The translations under genes and the position numbers were made by a program. Under the pieces are notes generated by a model that made no database searches, was not told the origin of the DNA, and saw only the letters and a list, made by a program, of their open reading frames with translations. Shown here piece after piece: positions 35,336 to 46,609 of a stretch of 64,000 bases of DNA. The stretch's first letter is position 1. Each line of letters opens with the position of its first letter. The DNA comes from Schistocerca nitens (lineage: Eukaryota; Arthropoda; Insecta; Orthoptera; Acrididae), in NCBI RefSeq assembly GCF_023898315.1, contig NC_064618.1, forward strand, positions 191,509,548 to 191,573,547, read 5' to 3'.

Positions 35336-35755
35336 TGCGATCAGCAGTCGTACTTCGTGCATTTGGACCATGGAGAGCTCTTCACCTCGGCCGCTGGAGT
35401 CCGCTCTTTCGACGCCGCGAATTGTCCCGAGGCTTCGCGTCACCGCGCGGGTGGAGCAGCCGGCGTTTGGCACCCGGCGTGCGAGGTGTGCGGAAGCCGG
35501 CCGTCTCCTGAGAGCGACGAGTGGCGGAGGCGCGCGGCGCATGCGCGTGCGGAAGGCGGGCCGTTCCCGCACCTCGGCGGCCGGCGGCAGTGGCGTCCGC
35601 GGAACACGCGCGGCTACAGCGCCAGCGGCGGAACGTGCTGGCGGCGGCGCACTGGCGCCAGTGGCGACTGGCGAGGCGGCGGCCCGGCCTGGAATCGCGC
35701 CAGGCGGCGCGGCGCGAGCCACTCTTTGCGGCACCGGTTCTCGTCTGCCGTTAAA
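35335..35755. promoter_or_regulatory. CpG-dense GC-rich block, possible promoter/5' UTR
   Basis: This 0.4-kb block is crowded with CG dinucleotides (runs such as GGCGGCGCGGCGCG), in strong contrast to the AT-rich surroundings. Both strands are open for long distances, which is expected from GC-rich DNA. On the plus strand an ATG in good context (ACCATGGAG at 35370) opens a 162-codon frame to 35858 whose product is Arg/Ala/Gly-rich and unlike a folded protein. It ends at an A11 tract (35753-35763). It may mark the promoter of the gene whose signal-peptide exon lies at 36356. Confidence 0.45.
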
Positions 35756-36269
35756 AAAAAAAAGTAGTGGACCTACTTTTGTGGAACGTCCATTCTCCAA
35801 AACCTTCGACACGTGCAAGGTCAAATGTGACGGATGCACAATATTTGCGGGGAAATAAATAATAACTTGCGTCAGCAATGCCGTACTCACTCATTGCTTT
35901 AAAATGGGGTTACAAATAAAATCAAACACTTATATCTGCTAGATTTTTACATACAATAATCTTCAGGTGTCTCAATGAACGAAAAAGTAATTGCTATAGT
36001 GCTGTCTGATTTGCATGCAGCTACCTAGTACTCACTCGTGCAATAGAAAAGAGAGGAAATTGATTCGACCCGGTGACGTAGAGTAGCAAATAGCATCCAA
36101 ACACATTTGATTCCTTAAAATCTATTGGGCCTTCAACTAAATCCCCTTTCCGTGTTTTTGTAGTTCTTAGAAAAAAATCAAAAATACAATTGGCGCTAAC
36201 AAAGCATCTAAAGGAGATAAGTGTACTGGTGTATATTTTGGACGTGATGCAGTGTGATTCTAACCCGTG

Positions 36270-36277
36270 TGACGTCA
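36270..36277. promoter_or_regulatory. CRE/ATF-type palindrome TGACGTCA
   Basis: A perfect 8-bp cyclic-AMP response element, 79 bp before the ATG at 36356. Its position fits a proximal promoter or 5' UTR, but a chance match is possible. Confidence 0.4.
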
Positions 36278-36355
36278 TCAAACAGTGTTCTCATAATACA
36301 GTGTGCCAATATTACGCAGACCAAGTGAACTGACATTGGATTCCATACACCAAAG

Positions 36356-36437
36356 ATGAAGACCACTGGAGCGGCCTTCCAACTCGCCGCAGCGTTTCTG
36401 CTGAGCGTGATTTCGCCGGTATCTGTCTCAGCTCAAG
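36356..36437 (+). CDS. First coding exon with signal peptide (host gene)
   Basis: ATG at 36356 (context AAAGATGA) opens 27 codons plus one base, ending at a consensus splice donor, CAAG|GTGAGT, at 36437/36438. The peptide begins MKTTGAAFQLAAAFLL and ends SVSAQ: a charged start, a hydrophobic core of about 14 residues, then small residues before a likely cleavage site (SVSA|Q), so a secreted or membrane protein. The exon leaves phase 1. I could not identify the protein or its next exon; the candidate at 46386 does not join in phase directly. Upstream lie a CRE-like site and a CpG-dense block. It is the best evidence for a host gene in the window, although the exon is short. Confidence 0.6.
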
Positions 36438-36443
36438 GTGAGT

Positions 36444-37880
36444 AGCGAAGGTTACCTCCTATCAAGCGTAAAAATGCAACATATAGAGAAATATCAAGAT
36501 GCTAATGATATTTGATACTGACAAAGGATATATTTTTTGACCACTTCTCTGTGCTTACATCAATGTATCCTCATCTTGTGTTAGTGAAACTGATCGAGTT
36601 GTTGCTTGTATAAGAATCGAAGGTGGCCCCCAGCCTCAAGCTAATTTACGTTATTCTCACTTCTGTCCACCTTAACGCCCAAGTCGATCCTACTTGTCAG
36701 CTTATGCTGTAAACGCAAACCGACCGAGCTACAGGTTTTTGGTGAGTTCGGAAAGAAAGATCATTCAAAAATGACACCATTATCCAAAATTACACTTGCT
36801 GCTGCTTTTCGATACAACGAGTAGTGACTGTTTAGAAATTTGTACGATTATTTGAAGGTGTAAACTCCAGTTTCTGTATTGAAAAGCTCAATTACGTTGA
36901 CATGGACAGAAAAAAAGTGATTCAATTATGGTGATATCTTCGGCACCTTTTCTCTGCCGTTCGTCTCATAAATGTGGAACCGTTATTTCATGAGTTTTGC
37001 ATGATACAATGTAAACTACATTTGGCGGCCTTTAATATAAAAGTGCCTCAAATTCCGTGGAGAATGCCGCATTCTGCGACTTTCCTAATATCTGGCCTGA
37101 CTCCGAGGGCTCTCTCGATGATATGGTAAGTCAAATATTTTAGTATTTCAGATATTCTCGACAAACTTTTCATCAGATCCAGAAGTTTCTGATATGTAGT
37201 TGATTGTCTTCGAAGAGGAGGGAAACAACTGTCACTGAGATGAGGGATATCCACAGACATAAGTTATAATGGTGCGTCTGACCAGAGTTTCACAAGCGCC
37301 AACAATAGTACATCTTCCTCAGCATCTATGGTCTAATACAGCTAAAATAAATGCTGCAGTGTGTGCCAGTGGACGTGATGTACCATCGCTGGAATGGCAT
37401 AATCTCTGGCCACATGGGCACGCCTACATCATTTATATCTGTGAACTCTCGTCGCAGCAGAGACTTTCAGTTACTCTCCTAGCGTAGATAATGGAGGATA
37501 TTAATCCAAAGCTTGACATTTTGTACTAATTTGACGTGATAAATTTCGTATTCCAAAATTCTGACAGTAATACAATATTTCCATCATTTCTTCTAGAACA
37601 CATGCTCCAAAGACGTTGTCAACTTGAATTCTATTATACATTCAGACCACCAGGAAGTCCTTTCTTCCAAGGGGAAGCAATGGAGGAAGGCGTCAAAACT
37701 ATAGCTGTTGTCTGACACACAGTCTCGTACGTATCGATACTTCAAGAGACACTTTCGTTAATCCCAGTCACTACATGTTCCTACACATTAAATTCGATGT
37801 GATGTTACGGAAATATTTATTTGTTTTAGTTTATATTTATATGTTTCTTTCATCTAGCAAGATTAGGACATTGCAGCCGC
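36444..37880 (+). other. Putative intron 1, no coding sequence recognised
   Basis: If 36356-36437 is a first exon, this is intron. Frames at 37048-37487 are open for about 70 codons on both strands but match nothing that I know. Confidence 0.35.
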
Positions 37881-38606
37881 ATTTTAATTCTGACTAGGCA
37901 TCCCTAGTAAGTTAACAATACGATGTACGCAGTACATCCACAATACATAATAATAATAGTAACAGTAATAATAAATATTGTAATGTTTAATGATATTTCA
38001 GCAATGCCAGTCTAGTTAACACTGTGTTATGTAATTTATTGCTACGTTTTTAGATGTGAATATCTAACGGAAATTCATGGCAGCAGTACAGAATTATTGA
38101 CAATAACAGAAACATCTACCATGTGAATACCGTAAAAGGACAGAACCATGACTATAATAAATTGAATAGTAATACTTCACACAATTACAATTCCTGAACG
38201 GTTTTGATCTCATTGTACTAGGAAGCTTCCATATTATTCCATATTATTCCATTTTAATTCTGACTAGGCATCCCTAGTAAGTTAACAATGCGATGTACGC
38301 AGTACATCCGCAATACATAATAATAATAGTAACAGTAATAATAAATATTGTAATGTTTAATGATATTTCAGCAATGCCAGTCTAGTTAACACTGTGTTAT
38401 GTAATTTATTGCTACGTTTTTAGATGTGAATATCTAACGGAAATTCATGGCAGCAGTACAGAATTATTGACAATAACACGAACATCTACCATGTGAATAC
38501 CGTAAAAGGACAGAACCATGACTATAATAAATTGAATAGTAATACTTCACACAGTTACAATTCCTGAACGGTTTTGATCTCATTGTCCTAGGAAGCTTCC
38601 ATATTA
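37881..38606. repeat. 356-bp tandem duplication (two units, period 370)
   Basis: Units 37881-38236 and 38251-38606 differ at about five single bases and show no indels, so the duplication is recent. A 14-bp spacer contains a doubled ATATTATTCC. The unit is AT-rich with TAA-rich runs (AATAATAATAGTAACAGTAA). No coding content. Confidence 0.97.
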
Positions 38607-38749
38607 CTTGTAGGAAAGGCATTTTCTATAGTGTAATCCTTTATCACGAATTACTTTCAGTGACGAAGTTTCTGTTTTGGAATACGACCTCATGGTCACG
38701 GTCACGGACTGGATGCTACTCAAAAAGAAAGATGGTTTGATGCATGAAA

Positions 38750-38938
38750 GGCCGGCCGGAATGGCCGAGCGTTTCTAGGCGCTACAGTCTCGAACCGCGC
38801 GACCGCTGCGGTCGCAGGTTCAAATCCTGCCTCGGGCATGGATGTGTGTGATGTCCTTAGGTTAGTTGGGTTTAAGTAGTTCTAAGTTCGAGGGGACTGA
38901 TGACTCAGCAGTTAAGTCCCATAATGCTCAGAGCCATT
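38750..38938 (+). repeat. Main tRNA-derived SINE (S7)
   Basis: Plus-strand copy. 14-bp target duplication TTTGATGCATGAAA / TTTGATGTATGAAA (38736-38749 and 38939-38952, one mismatch). B box is GGTTCAAATCC, one change from the usual form. Ends in a T run. Confidence 0.94.
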
Positions 38939-39394
38939 TTTGATGTATGAAACAGGACGAAATTAGTATATGCCCGCCCGGAACATAAAAACGATAATGC
39001 TTCATCAAACTGCTTGTCATTATTCTGCACCAAGATTCAGACTTATGTCTGGAGTCTTTTGGAGCGAGAACATAAAACGCGTGGGCCGGTGATCAATCCA
39101 TCACAAGAGGACGTTAATTACAGGCAATCGTCCGCGCTGTGAAGTGTTTCACACTGACATGCAACAAGACAGCAACAGATCTACTGCGGACGAGTTCACA
39201 GTCGTCTGACCGATACAGTAGCCAATTAGTAGACTGGTATTTAAAAGTTAAGGACGACAGTAACTTTTTCATGCCATGTCACTACCAAGTAACATAGTTC
39301 GATGAAACCTGATCCATACATATACAGTATAGCACAGTAACTAAAAGAAATACGCCACGAGACCACCTCAAATATCACTATTATTCGAAGACAG

Positions 39395-39810
39395 TAAATA
39401 CGTTGGGGCCACCACGATTCATGTTGGTTCCCCGAAAATTACAAAAGGTGGGACATGGTTCTGAATTCTTCGAGTTATTATCAGGGACGGCACTGCATAC
39501 TTCGCAGTGTGCTCCCGTGCTGACTAAAAGGCATGTAAGGAGTTTTTTGTGGAAAGGCGTTCCATTCGTTCAGCAGAGCGGTTGACAACTGCCTATACGA
39601 CTCGCCAACGCATCTTACACGCACTCGACGCCTTTTAAGTCGGAGTAACGGGTAAACCAGTCCATTCGCGGAATTTCCTACCCTTCAGAGAGCTGCTTCA
39701 CCTGCGCTCTTCGACGTGTTCGCTCACTGTCATCCATAAAACTAAAGTCACTGCCGAACGCAGCTCTGAAAAGACGCACACACCTACGAGCACAGTGTCA
39801 CACTAACGTT
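39395..39810 (-). mobile_element. Tc1-like relic, 3' half
   Basis: On the minus strand near 39745-39600 the translation FMDDSERTRRRAQVKQL followed by IPRMDWFTRSPDLKGVECV corresponds to the second-Asp and SPDLNPIEHVW blocks of Tc1 transposases, with the key Glu block altered. It continues to EWNAFPQK near 39570-39550. The distal part matches the relic at 44060-44480 (shared AACATGAATCG and CGTATTTACT phrases). Stops are present. Confidence 0.65.
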
Positions 39811-40018
39811 GATCATTAGTGTACTATGTTCAAAGATTTGGATGTCAGCACGCTCAAGCAACAACATACCTTCCCACAGTCTAAAGATCATGTTGGAAAA
39901 CGTCCCTGGGTACAATACGTGTTTCTACCTCATCATATAAGGATATGTCCAGCATTGTTGGTCGAGGTGTGTAAGGTGGTCATGACTTTTGGAGTTTTGT
40001 ATGCTATCGACGTACACG

Positions 40019-40042
40019 TGAGAGAGAGAGAGAGAGAGAGAA
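40019..40042. repeat. (GA)n microsatellite
   Basis: About eleven GA units. Confidence 0.95.
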
Positions 40043-40044
40043 AA

Positions 40045-40920
40045 TTACGTTACTGTTGAGATATCTTTGGCCTTGGCGTGGCACAGTCTTTGCTCTGCGC
40101 AGTCTGATGCATCCATAGTTGAAGTGTGGTAGGTGAATGATGTATTCTGTAGTGCTGTGTTGACTTGTGTCTGTATCTGTTAAATGAAGAAAACTTATTG
40201 TAATGGACGCCAAGGATGAATATGATGTATATATTGGAAAGTGAAAGGAATATAAACGTTGAATAATGTTATTTTTGAAGGGAAGAAGCTTGACGAAAGA
40301 GAACAGCGCTGCACACCTAATCTGTAGAAATGATCATCGGAATATTGTTAACTTGGTTCACTAGCTCACAGCTGAGAGAAAGACCACCCCACTTCCCTGA
40401 GTCATATTAACTGTCTAATCTGTTTGATTTTTTATAGAAATCCTCTGCTAACATTGTACCTTCTTTAAACCATTGTTCACTTTGTTAATCATAGTGTTGT
40501 TTAGTCCAGTGTCTTGTGTGAAGTTCCCACGAAGTATTACTCTGTCTGTTTGAACATATACCTCATTCTAAAAACGTTGCCTTGGAACATCATTAAAAAA
40601 TATTAATAGTTACTCTCCCCGCCACCCTGTTTATCATTACTTATTACCAAATGTGGTACGGTGTAGTTTGGGAATTTTATTTAGAAACAGAGATCTAGCT
40701 TAGCCGGTGCATGCTTACTGTTTGCTTTTGTGCTGTCGAAAAATCTTCAACAATGTCGTCAACACGCGAGATAAGTGGCAATTTTGGTTACGGCCAGATA
40801 ATTGTTTTACTTAAGTTGCGTATTAAATATGAAGACAAGTTGTAGCCAGACCAGTTATAGTTAAATTGAAATTAGGTCCTGTTTAGCATACAGGTCTAAG
40901 TTGGATAACAGTTTGCGAGT
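40045..40920. other. AT-rich spacer, no gene seen
   Basis: No supportable coding or RNA feature. Confidence 0.4.
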
Positions 40921-40924
40921 ACAT

Positions 40925-42425
40925 GGTTCTACATCTACATATATGCTCCACTAGTCACCAAGCGGTGTGTGGCGGAGGGCACAATTCGCGACAAAGTGAT
41001 ATCCCCCCCCCCCCTCCCTCTGTTCCTCACGAGGATCGCTCGACGGAAAAACAAATGTCTGGACTCCTCAGTACGAGCTCTTATTTCCCTTATTTTAGAA
41101 TGGTGATCATTGCGCGATTTGAAAGTTGGTGGTAATAATATATACACTACATCCTCGGTGAAGATCGGATTTCGGAATTTAGTGAGCAGCCCCTTCTCTT
41201 TAGCTCGCCGTCTATCTGCAAGAGTGTCCCACTTCAAACTTTCTAAGAGATCTGTAACGCTCTCGCGATGGATAAATGTACCAGTCACGAATCTAGCCGC
41301 TCTTCTTTGGACCTTATCAATCTCTTGAATCAGACGCAACTGGTAAGGGTCCCACACAGACGAACAATACTCCAAGACTGGACGAACTAACGTCTTGTAA
41401 GCTATTTCCTTTGTTGAAGGACTGCATCGCTTCAGGATTCTACCAAAAAATCACAACTAGAGTTCGCCTTACCCGTTACTTGTGTAATCTGATCATTCCA
41501 TTTGAGATCATTTCGAAAAGTCACACCCTGGTACTTGACGGACGTTACCGCTTCCGAAGACTGGGCATTTGTTTTGTACTCGTACATTAATGGGGATTTT
41601 CGCCTTGTTATACGCAGTAGGTTACACTTACTAATATTGAGAGATAACTGCCACTCATTAGACCACGCATTTATTTTCTGCAAATCCTCAACTTTCGTGG
41701 AATACTACTTGCCTGTAGACTACAGCATCATCGGCAAACAGTCTAAGGCCGCTGTCAATACCGCCAACCAGATCGTTTATGTAAATCGTAATAAGCAGAG
41801 GAACTATTTCGCTGCCCTGGGGCACACCAGAAGTTACGCTTGTTTCTGTTTAAGTCACCCCGTTCAGGACAACATACTGCTTCCTGTCCGTTAGAAAACT
41901 TTCTATCCAACCGCATATGTCATCGGATAGACAGTAAGCGCCCACTTTTTGTAGCAGGCGACAGTGCGGAACTGAGTCGAACGCCTTTCGAAAGTCGAGA
42001 AATATGGCATCAACCTGGGAGTCGGTATCTAGAGCCTGTTGTATATCATGCACAAAGTGGGCCAAATGTGTCTCGCATAACCGCTGTTTTCTAAAACCTT
42101 GCTGGTTTCTGCAGATGAGCTTCTTAGAGTCTAGAAAGGTCATTATGTCCCACAGTGCTCAGAGCCATTTTAAACCACAAATTATGTTCCATGATTCTAC
42201 AACAAATCTATGTCAGTGAAATAGGCCGGTAATTACGTTCATCCGATTTTCTACCCTTTTTATAGATTGCTATGACCTGGCGCGTCTTCCAGTCCCGTGG
42301 AACTTTCCGCTGTTGCAATGATCTCTGATATATGATGGATAAGAATGGTGCTATATTTGTTGCATAGTGAAAATCTTACGGAGAGACCGTCTGGGCTAGT
42401 TGCCTTCCTGGCGTCTAAGGATCAG
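40925..42425 (-). mobile_element. 5'-truncated CR1-like LINE, copy 1
   Basis: Minus strand. RT blocks: FRKQRLCETHLAHFVHDIQ and DAIFLDFRKAFDSVPH (motif A) at 41850-42143, then shifted frames with the ADD box near 41730 (TVCRXCCSLQ-like, damaged), QLSLNISKCNLLRITRRKSP at 41432-41683, and the C-terminal VWDPYQLRLIQEIDKVQRRA block at 40935-41375. The 3' end, 40930-40945, has short GTAGAT units as in the other two copies. A C12 tract lies at 41003-41014. A SINE 3' fragment interrupts it at 42146-42172. Confidence 0.85.
42146..42172 (+). repeat. 27-bp 3' fragment of the main SINE
   Basis: GTCCCACAGTGCTCAGAGCC plus TTTT matches the 3' end of the main SINE family with two changes. It interrupts the CR1-like copy between 'gtcatta' and the 'ccacaaatt' continuation. 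It is too short to say whether it is a truncated insertion or a recombination remnant. Confidence 0.7.
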
Positions 42426-42690
42426 ATTTTGGTAATACGTAGACTTTTATAGAAAGGGAGGTAAAGTTAGGCTAAATTTCAGACGGAAACAAAAAATAGT
42501 GTGGAGGTTACAGGTGTTGCTGTACGTGGAAACATAATATAGCATTGATGTACCTGAAATCCAAATTTTTGAAATTGATCACTTACCGGTCAGTGTTGTT
42601 GTGCTAATCTGCTCCTCCCTCGTGTGAATATCTCAAGGGTACAGTTTGATGGAGAATTATCGTTTTCTATTTCTGGATGGGCGTATTCTA

Positions 42691-44040
42691 CACTACTGGC
42701 CATTAAAACTGCTACACCACGAAGATGACGTGCTACAGACGCGAAATTTAACCCACAGGAAGAAGATGCTGTGATATGCGAATGATTAGCTTTTCAGAGC
42801 ATTCACACAACGTTGGCGCCGGTGGCGACACCTACAACGTGCTGACATGAGGAATGTTTCCAACGGATTTCTCATACACAAACAGCAGTTGACCGGCGTT
42901 GCCTGGTGAAACGTTGTTGTGATGCCTCGTGTAAGGAGGAGAAATACGTTCCATCACGTTTCCGACTTTGAGAAAGGTCGGGTTGTAGCCTTTCGAGATT
43001 GCGGTTAATCGTATCACGACATTGCTGCTCCGCTGGTGGAGATCCAATGACTGTTAGCAGAATATGGAATCGTTGGATTCAGGAGGGTAATACGGAACGG
43101 CGTGCTGGATCCCAACGGCCTCGCATCACTAGCAGTCGATATTACAGGCATCTTATCCGCATGGCTGTAAAGGATCGTACAGCCACGTTTCGATCCCTGA
43201 GTCAACAGATGGGGACGTTTGCAAGACAACAACCATCTGCACGAACAGTTCGAGGACGTTTGCAGCAGCATGGACTGTCAGGTCGGAGACCATGGCTGCG
43301 GCTACCCTTGACGCTGCATCACAGACAGGAGTGCCTGCGATGGTGTACTCAACGACGAACCTGGGTGCACGAATGGCAAAACGTCATTTTTTCGGATGAA
43401 TCCAGGTTCTGTTTACAGCATCATGATGGTCGCATCCGTGTTTGGCGACATCGGGGTGAACGCACATTGGAAGCGTGTATTCGTCATCGCCATACTGGCG
43501 TATCACCCGGCGTGATGGTATGGGGTGTCATTGGTTACACGACTCGGTCACCTCTTGTTCCCATGGACGGCACTTTTTTATTCGATCCCTGTGAAACCCT
43601 AAATTTCAGCAGGATAATGCACGACTGTATGTTGCAGGACCTGTACGGGCTTTTCTGGATACAGAAAATGTTCGACTGCTGCCCTGGCCAGCACATTCTC
43701 CAGATCTCTCACCAATTGAAACGTCTGGTCAATGGTGGCCGAGCAACTGGCTCGTCACAAAACGCCAGTCACTACTCTTGATGACTTGTGGTGTCGTTTT
43801 GAAGCTGCATGGGCAGCTGTACCTGTACACGCCATCCAAGCTCTGACTCAATGCCTAGGCGTATCAAGGCCGTTATTACGGCCAGAGGTGGTTGTTCTGG
43901 GTACTGAGTTCTCAGGATCTATGCACCCAAATTGCGTGAGAATGTAATCACATGTTAGTTCTAGGACAATATATTTGTCCAATGAATACGTTTATCATCC
44001 GCATTTCTTTTTGGTGCAGCAATTTTAATGGCCAGTAGTG
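42691..44040 (+). mobile_element. Tc1-like DNA transposon of a second family (1350 bp)
   Basis: TA at 42689-42690 and 44041-44042 flanks ~29-bp terminal inverted repeats starting CACTACTGGCCATTAAAA on both sides (two mismatches). Terminal repeats are well preserved, but the transposase inside is broken. Confidence 0.95.
42922..43907 (+). pseudogene. Tc1-like transposase, frameshifted and deleted
   Basis: Starts MPRVRRRNTFHHVSDFEKGR at 42922. A TAA breaks the helix-turn-helix at 43006-43008, and a -1-type frameshift follows by about 43045. Then a long open part (43045-43570) has FSDESRF with the first catalytic Asp. About 50 bp of the segment between VPMDGT and FQQDNAR is missing near 43575-43605, shifting the frame again. 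The second Asp (QDNAR near 43610) and the SPIE block (near 43710) show a D-34-E spacing, as usual for Tc1. Another shift follows, and the frame closes at GGxxGY-stop, 43907. It is not functional. Confidence 0.88.
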
Positions 44041-44059
44041 TAGTTTCGTCCTGTTTCGT

Positions 44060-44480
44060 TCCTCTAAGTATCTTTCTTCGTGACTTCCACCCAGTCATTT
44101 TTAATGCTGACCGTGACAATATAGCAGGTAGAAAAGCTCTAGGAACGAGAGGATATTCGGCGAATGGACTGTCCTGCCCGTTCTCCCGACTTGAATCCCA
44201 TGGGGCACTAGCGGGATTCCCCAGGAAGATGTATATCAGGGCGTCCACCCGCACTAACAACCATCAAGCACTTGTCAACCGCATTGGTGGAGGAATGGAA
44301 CGCCGTATCACAAGAAATTCTTACCAACCTTGTGGACAGCATTGGGGTATCTTGCAGAACATGCATTGCTGTCTGTGGTCATCTAACACCCAGTTACGAG
44401 CCCTGTCCCGCCATTCATGATGTCCAGGGCACCATCATGAATCGCGGTGACATCAGTGTATTTACTCTCTGTGAATATTA
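44060..44480 (+). mobile_element. Tc1-like relic, 3' half
   Basis: Broken plus-strand coding that corresponds to the second half of a Tc1 transposase: a degenerate NADRDNIAGRKA segment near 44098-44135, PARSPDLNPMG-like reading near 44175-44205, and LVEEWNAVSQEILTNLVDSI near 44285-44345. It shares distal sequence with the relic at 39395-39810. It directly abuts the 1350-bp element on its right. Confidence 0.6.
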
Positions 44481-44484
44481 CCGT

Positions 44485-45824
44485 CATTATTTTAATCCCA
44501 TTATCTACTTCAGTTACCTTCTGTACTGTCCGGTATCCGTTCTTTCAATGTGTGGTCCAAGTGTTTTATAGCTCCGTTACTTGGTAGTTGCACATTATGC
44601 AAGAGTTACTTTCGTCCGTACGGTTTGCACACCAGTGAACATCGGCCGCAAGAAACGAACGGGTAACTAACGATTTATTCGTATTGTCATGGACTCGAAC
44701 ACAACTCTGCAATTGCTTTGATTTTATATCATATGGAATGGTCGAGAATGAAATGTAAGAATTTATTATTTGAGATATCTGAGGGACTGAAGATATTCAG
44801 CGGTTCAAGAATCTGTTGCATATGTTGATTAGGTATTACACTGGGTTAAGGAGGGACATTTTTTGTCAGGTATCAGTGGATCAATGTTTCGTTGCGAGGT
44901 AAAGGGTTGTGAAAAGGGCTGGCTTTGATGCTGGGAAACTATTCTGAAACTAAGTAAATTTGACTAGTTTTCTGTTAATCACACACTATTTGTGTTGCGA
45001 GAGAGAATAAGTCCCAATAAAGCAAAAAGTATTTCAAAGATTTGAGATGTGAGATGCCGAACGTGCATTGGAGATGACGTTTCCTAACAAATCGGAGTCT
45101 TTGTGATTTGCACGTTCCATTGTTGTTGTTGGTTATTTCATTCAAACGGCGACTAATATGACCCTCCTTGCAGATTAACAGGTAATGCTTCCTGTATCTT
45201 CCGCATGTGGTAACTGAAAATCAAAACTATAACAGGAGCCAATAAAATGAAAATCGCTGCCCAATGATAAAAAATCATTTTCTTGAAATAAATGGCACGT
45301 GAACCCTACGTAAGAGGTTCTAGTCGCTGACTAATCGGGTAGCACTGTTTTTTCCGCAATTCACTCCAAATAGCATGTCACCTGTCTGTGTCATGCATGT
45401 ATCTTTAACAAATCAAACCATTCACCATCATTATTTACGCTTTCGAAGCGACACAGTTTTGTGTTTTTACTGGTAAGAACAGTAGAAGCAACATTAGCAG
45501 TAGTACTAATTATTTTAGGGCAATTCTATGACTTCATATAGATTAAATTACGAAACACATGAAGTAGAGAACGATTCATGTGCCATAAGGCTTCAGCAAA
45601 AAATGTTCAGGATGATCAGATTCAACATCATGTTGGTTTGTATAAACTGGAGGCGGTCGGCTAGAGGTGGAACAGGAGAAAATGTAGTCAAAAGTGATGA
45701 GAGGTCAAGATTTTGAAGTAGTTTGTTTCTGGCTGCTTAGATCCTTCCTGATGACCCAATTACTTCTTCCTATTACATTGGGAAGACTGGAAAAAGGAAG
45801 CAACAAATTCACTGAGATTTCATC
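44485..45824. other. No gene seen
   Basis: AT-rich DNA. Frames at 45528-45936 are short and unrecognised. Confidence 0.4.
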
Positions 45825-45835
45825 AAATTCTGACT

Positions 45836-46036
45836 GCCGGCCGGAGTGGCCGTGCGGTTCTGGGCGCTACAGTCTGGAACCGAGCAACCGCTACGGTCGC
45901 AGGTTCGAATCCTGCCTCGGGCATGGATGTGTGTGATGTCCTTAGGTTCGTCAGGTTTAATTAGTTCTAAGTTCTAGGCGACTGATGACCTCAGAAGTTA
46001 AGTCGCATAGTGCTCAGAGCCATTTGAACCATTTGG
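45836..46036 (+). repeat. Main tRNA-derived SINE (S8)
   Basis: Plus-strand copy with target duplication AAATTCTGACT (45825-45835 and 46037-46047). Intact B box GGTTCGAATCC. Confidence 0.95.
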
Positions 46037-46385
46037 AAATTCTGACTACCGCCTTATCAACAAAATATTTGACTGTTGAACGATTATTTCACAATGGCTG
46101 CTCCTCTCGAAAGGAAAGAAATAAAAGCATCAGAAATCCAAAGCACAGTTGTTAAAATCACACTCTGATACCCTGTGTCCCTCACATGTGCCAGTGTTCA
46201 GTTTAATTAACATCTTTCGTCCATTCATTACCAGTGTAGTGTGTTCAATTCTTTCCTTTTGTCCTGCGGTTAACCTTCACATCAGCTACTGAAACAGAGC
46301 AAAGTCGTGCGCACCACCTCTATGAGGAGTTTTTGAACTTTCTCTGTGCATTATATTTAACTGTTCGCGTACATTGTGTCTGCAG

Positions 46386-46602
46386 TCAGAGTCTAGAATC
46401 AACTTACAATTTGTTCCAACGAGAGCAGGAAACGTCTCAGACGGATCGATGTATGACTTCAACGTTGAATCCATTCTCGTCCCTCTATTCTGTCACAAAA
46501 ATCACTGCGATATTCGATACTCCAAACCGTTCCTTAACTCAGTGGACCCTACTTTGCATCTTCGTGGCTCTAGTTGCGAAGGTCTATCAATGATAGTATT
46601 AC
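46386..46602 (+). CDS. Candidate internal exon, unknown protein
   Basis: A pyrimidine-leaning tract ending TGTGTCTGCAG precedes position 46386, and GTAAGT follows 46602. In phase 0 the 72 codons are open and look protein-like, e.g. NVSDGSMYDFNVESILVPLF and CHKNHCDIRYSKPF, with four Cys. A second frame is also open for most of the length, which weakens the case. It does not join in phase to the exon at 36356, so an intermediate exon or a different gene would be needed. I do not recognise the protein. Confidence 0.22.
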
Positions 46603-46609
46603 GTAAGTA

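Noticed and set aside
35309-35890. 193-codon minus-strand frame over the CpG-dense block
   Set aside because: The product is a low-complexity Ala/Arg/Pro chain. GC-rich DNA has few stop codons, so open frames are expected on every strand.
36356-46602. Direct splicing of the signal-peptide exon (36437) to the candidate exon at 46386
   Set aside because: The first exon leaves phase 1; joined directly, the candidate reads into a stop within four codons. Another exon would be required.
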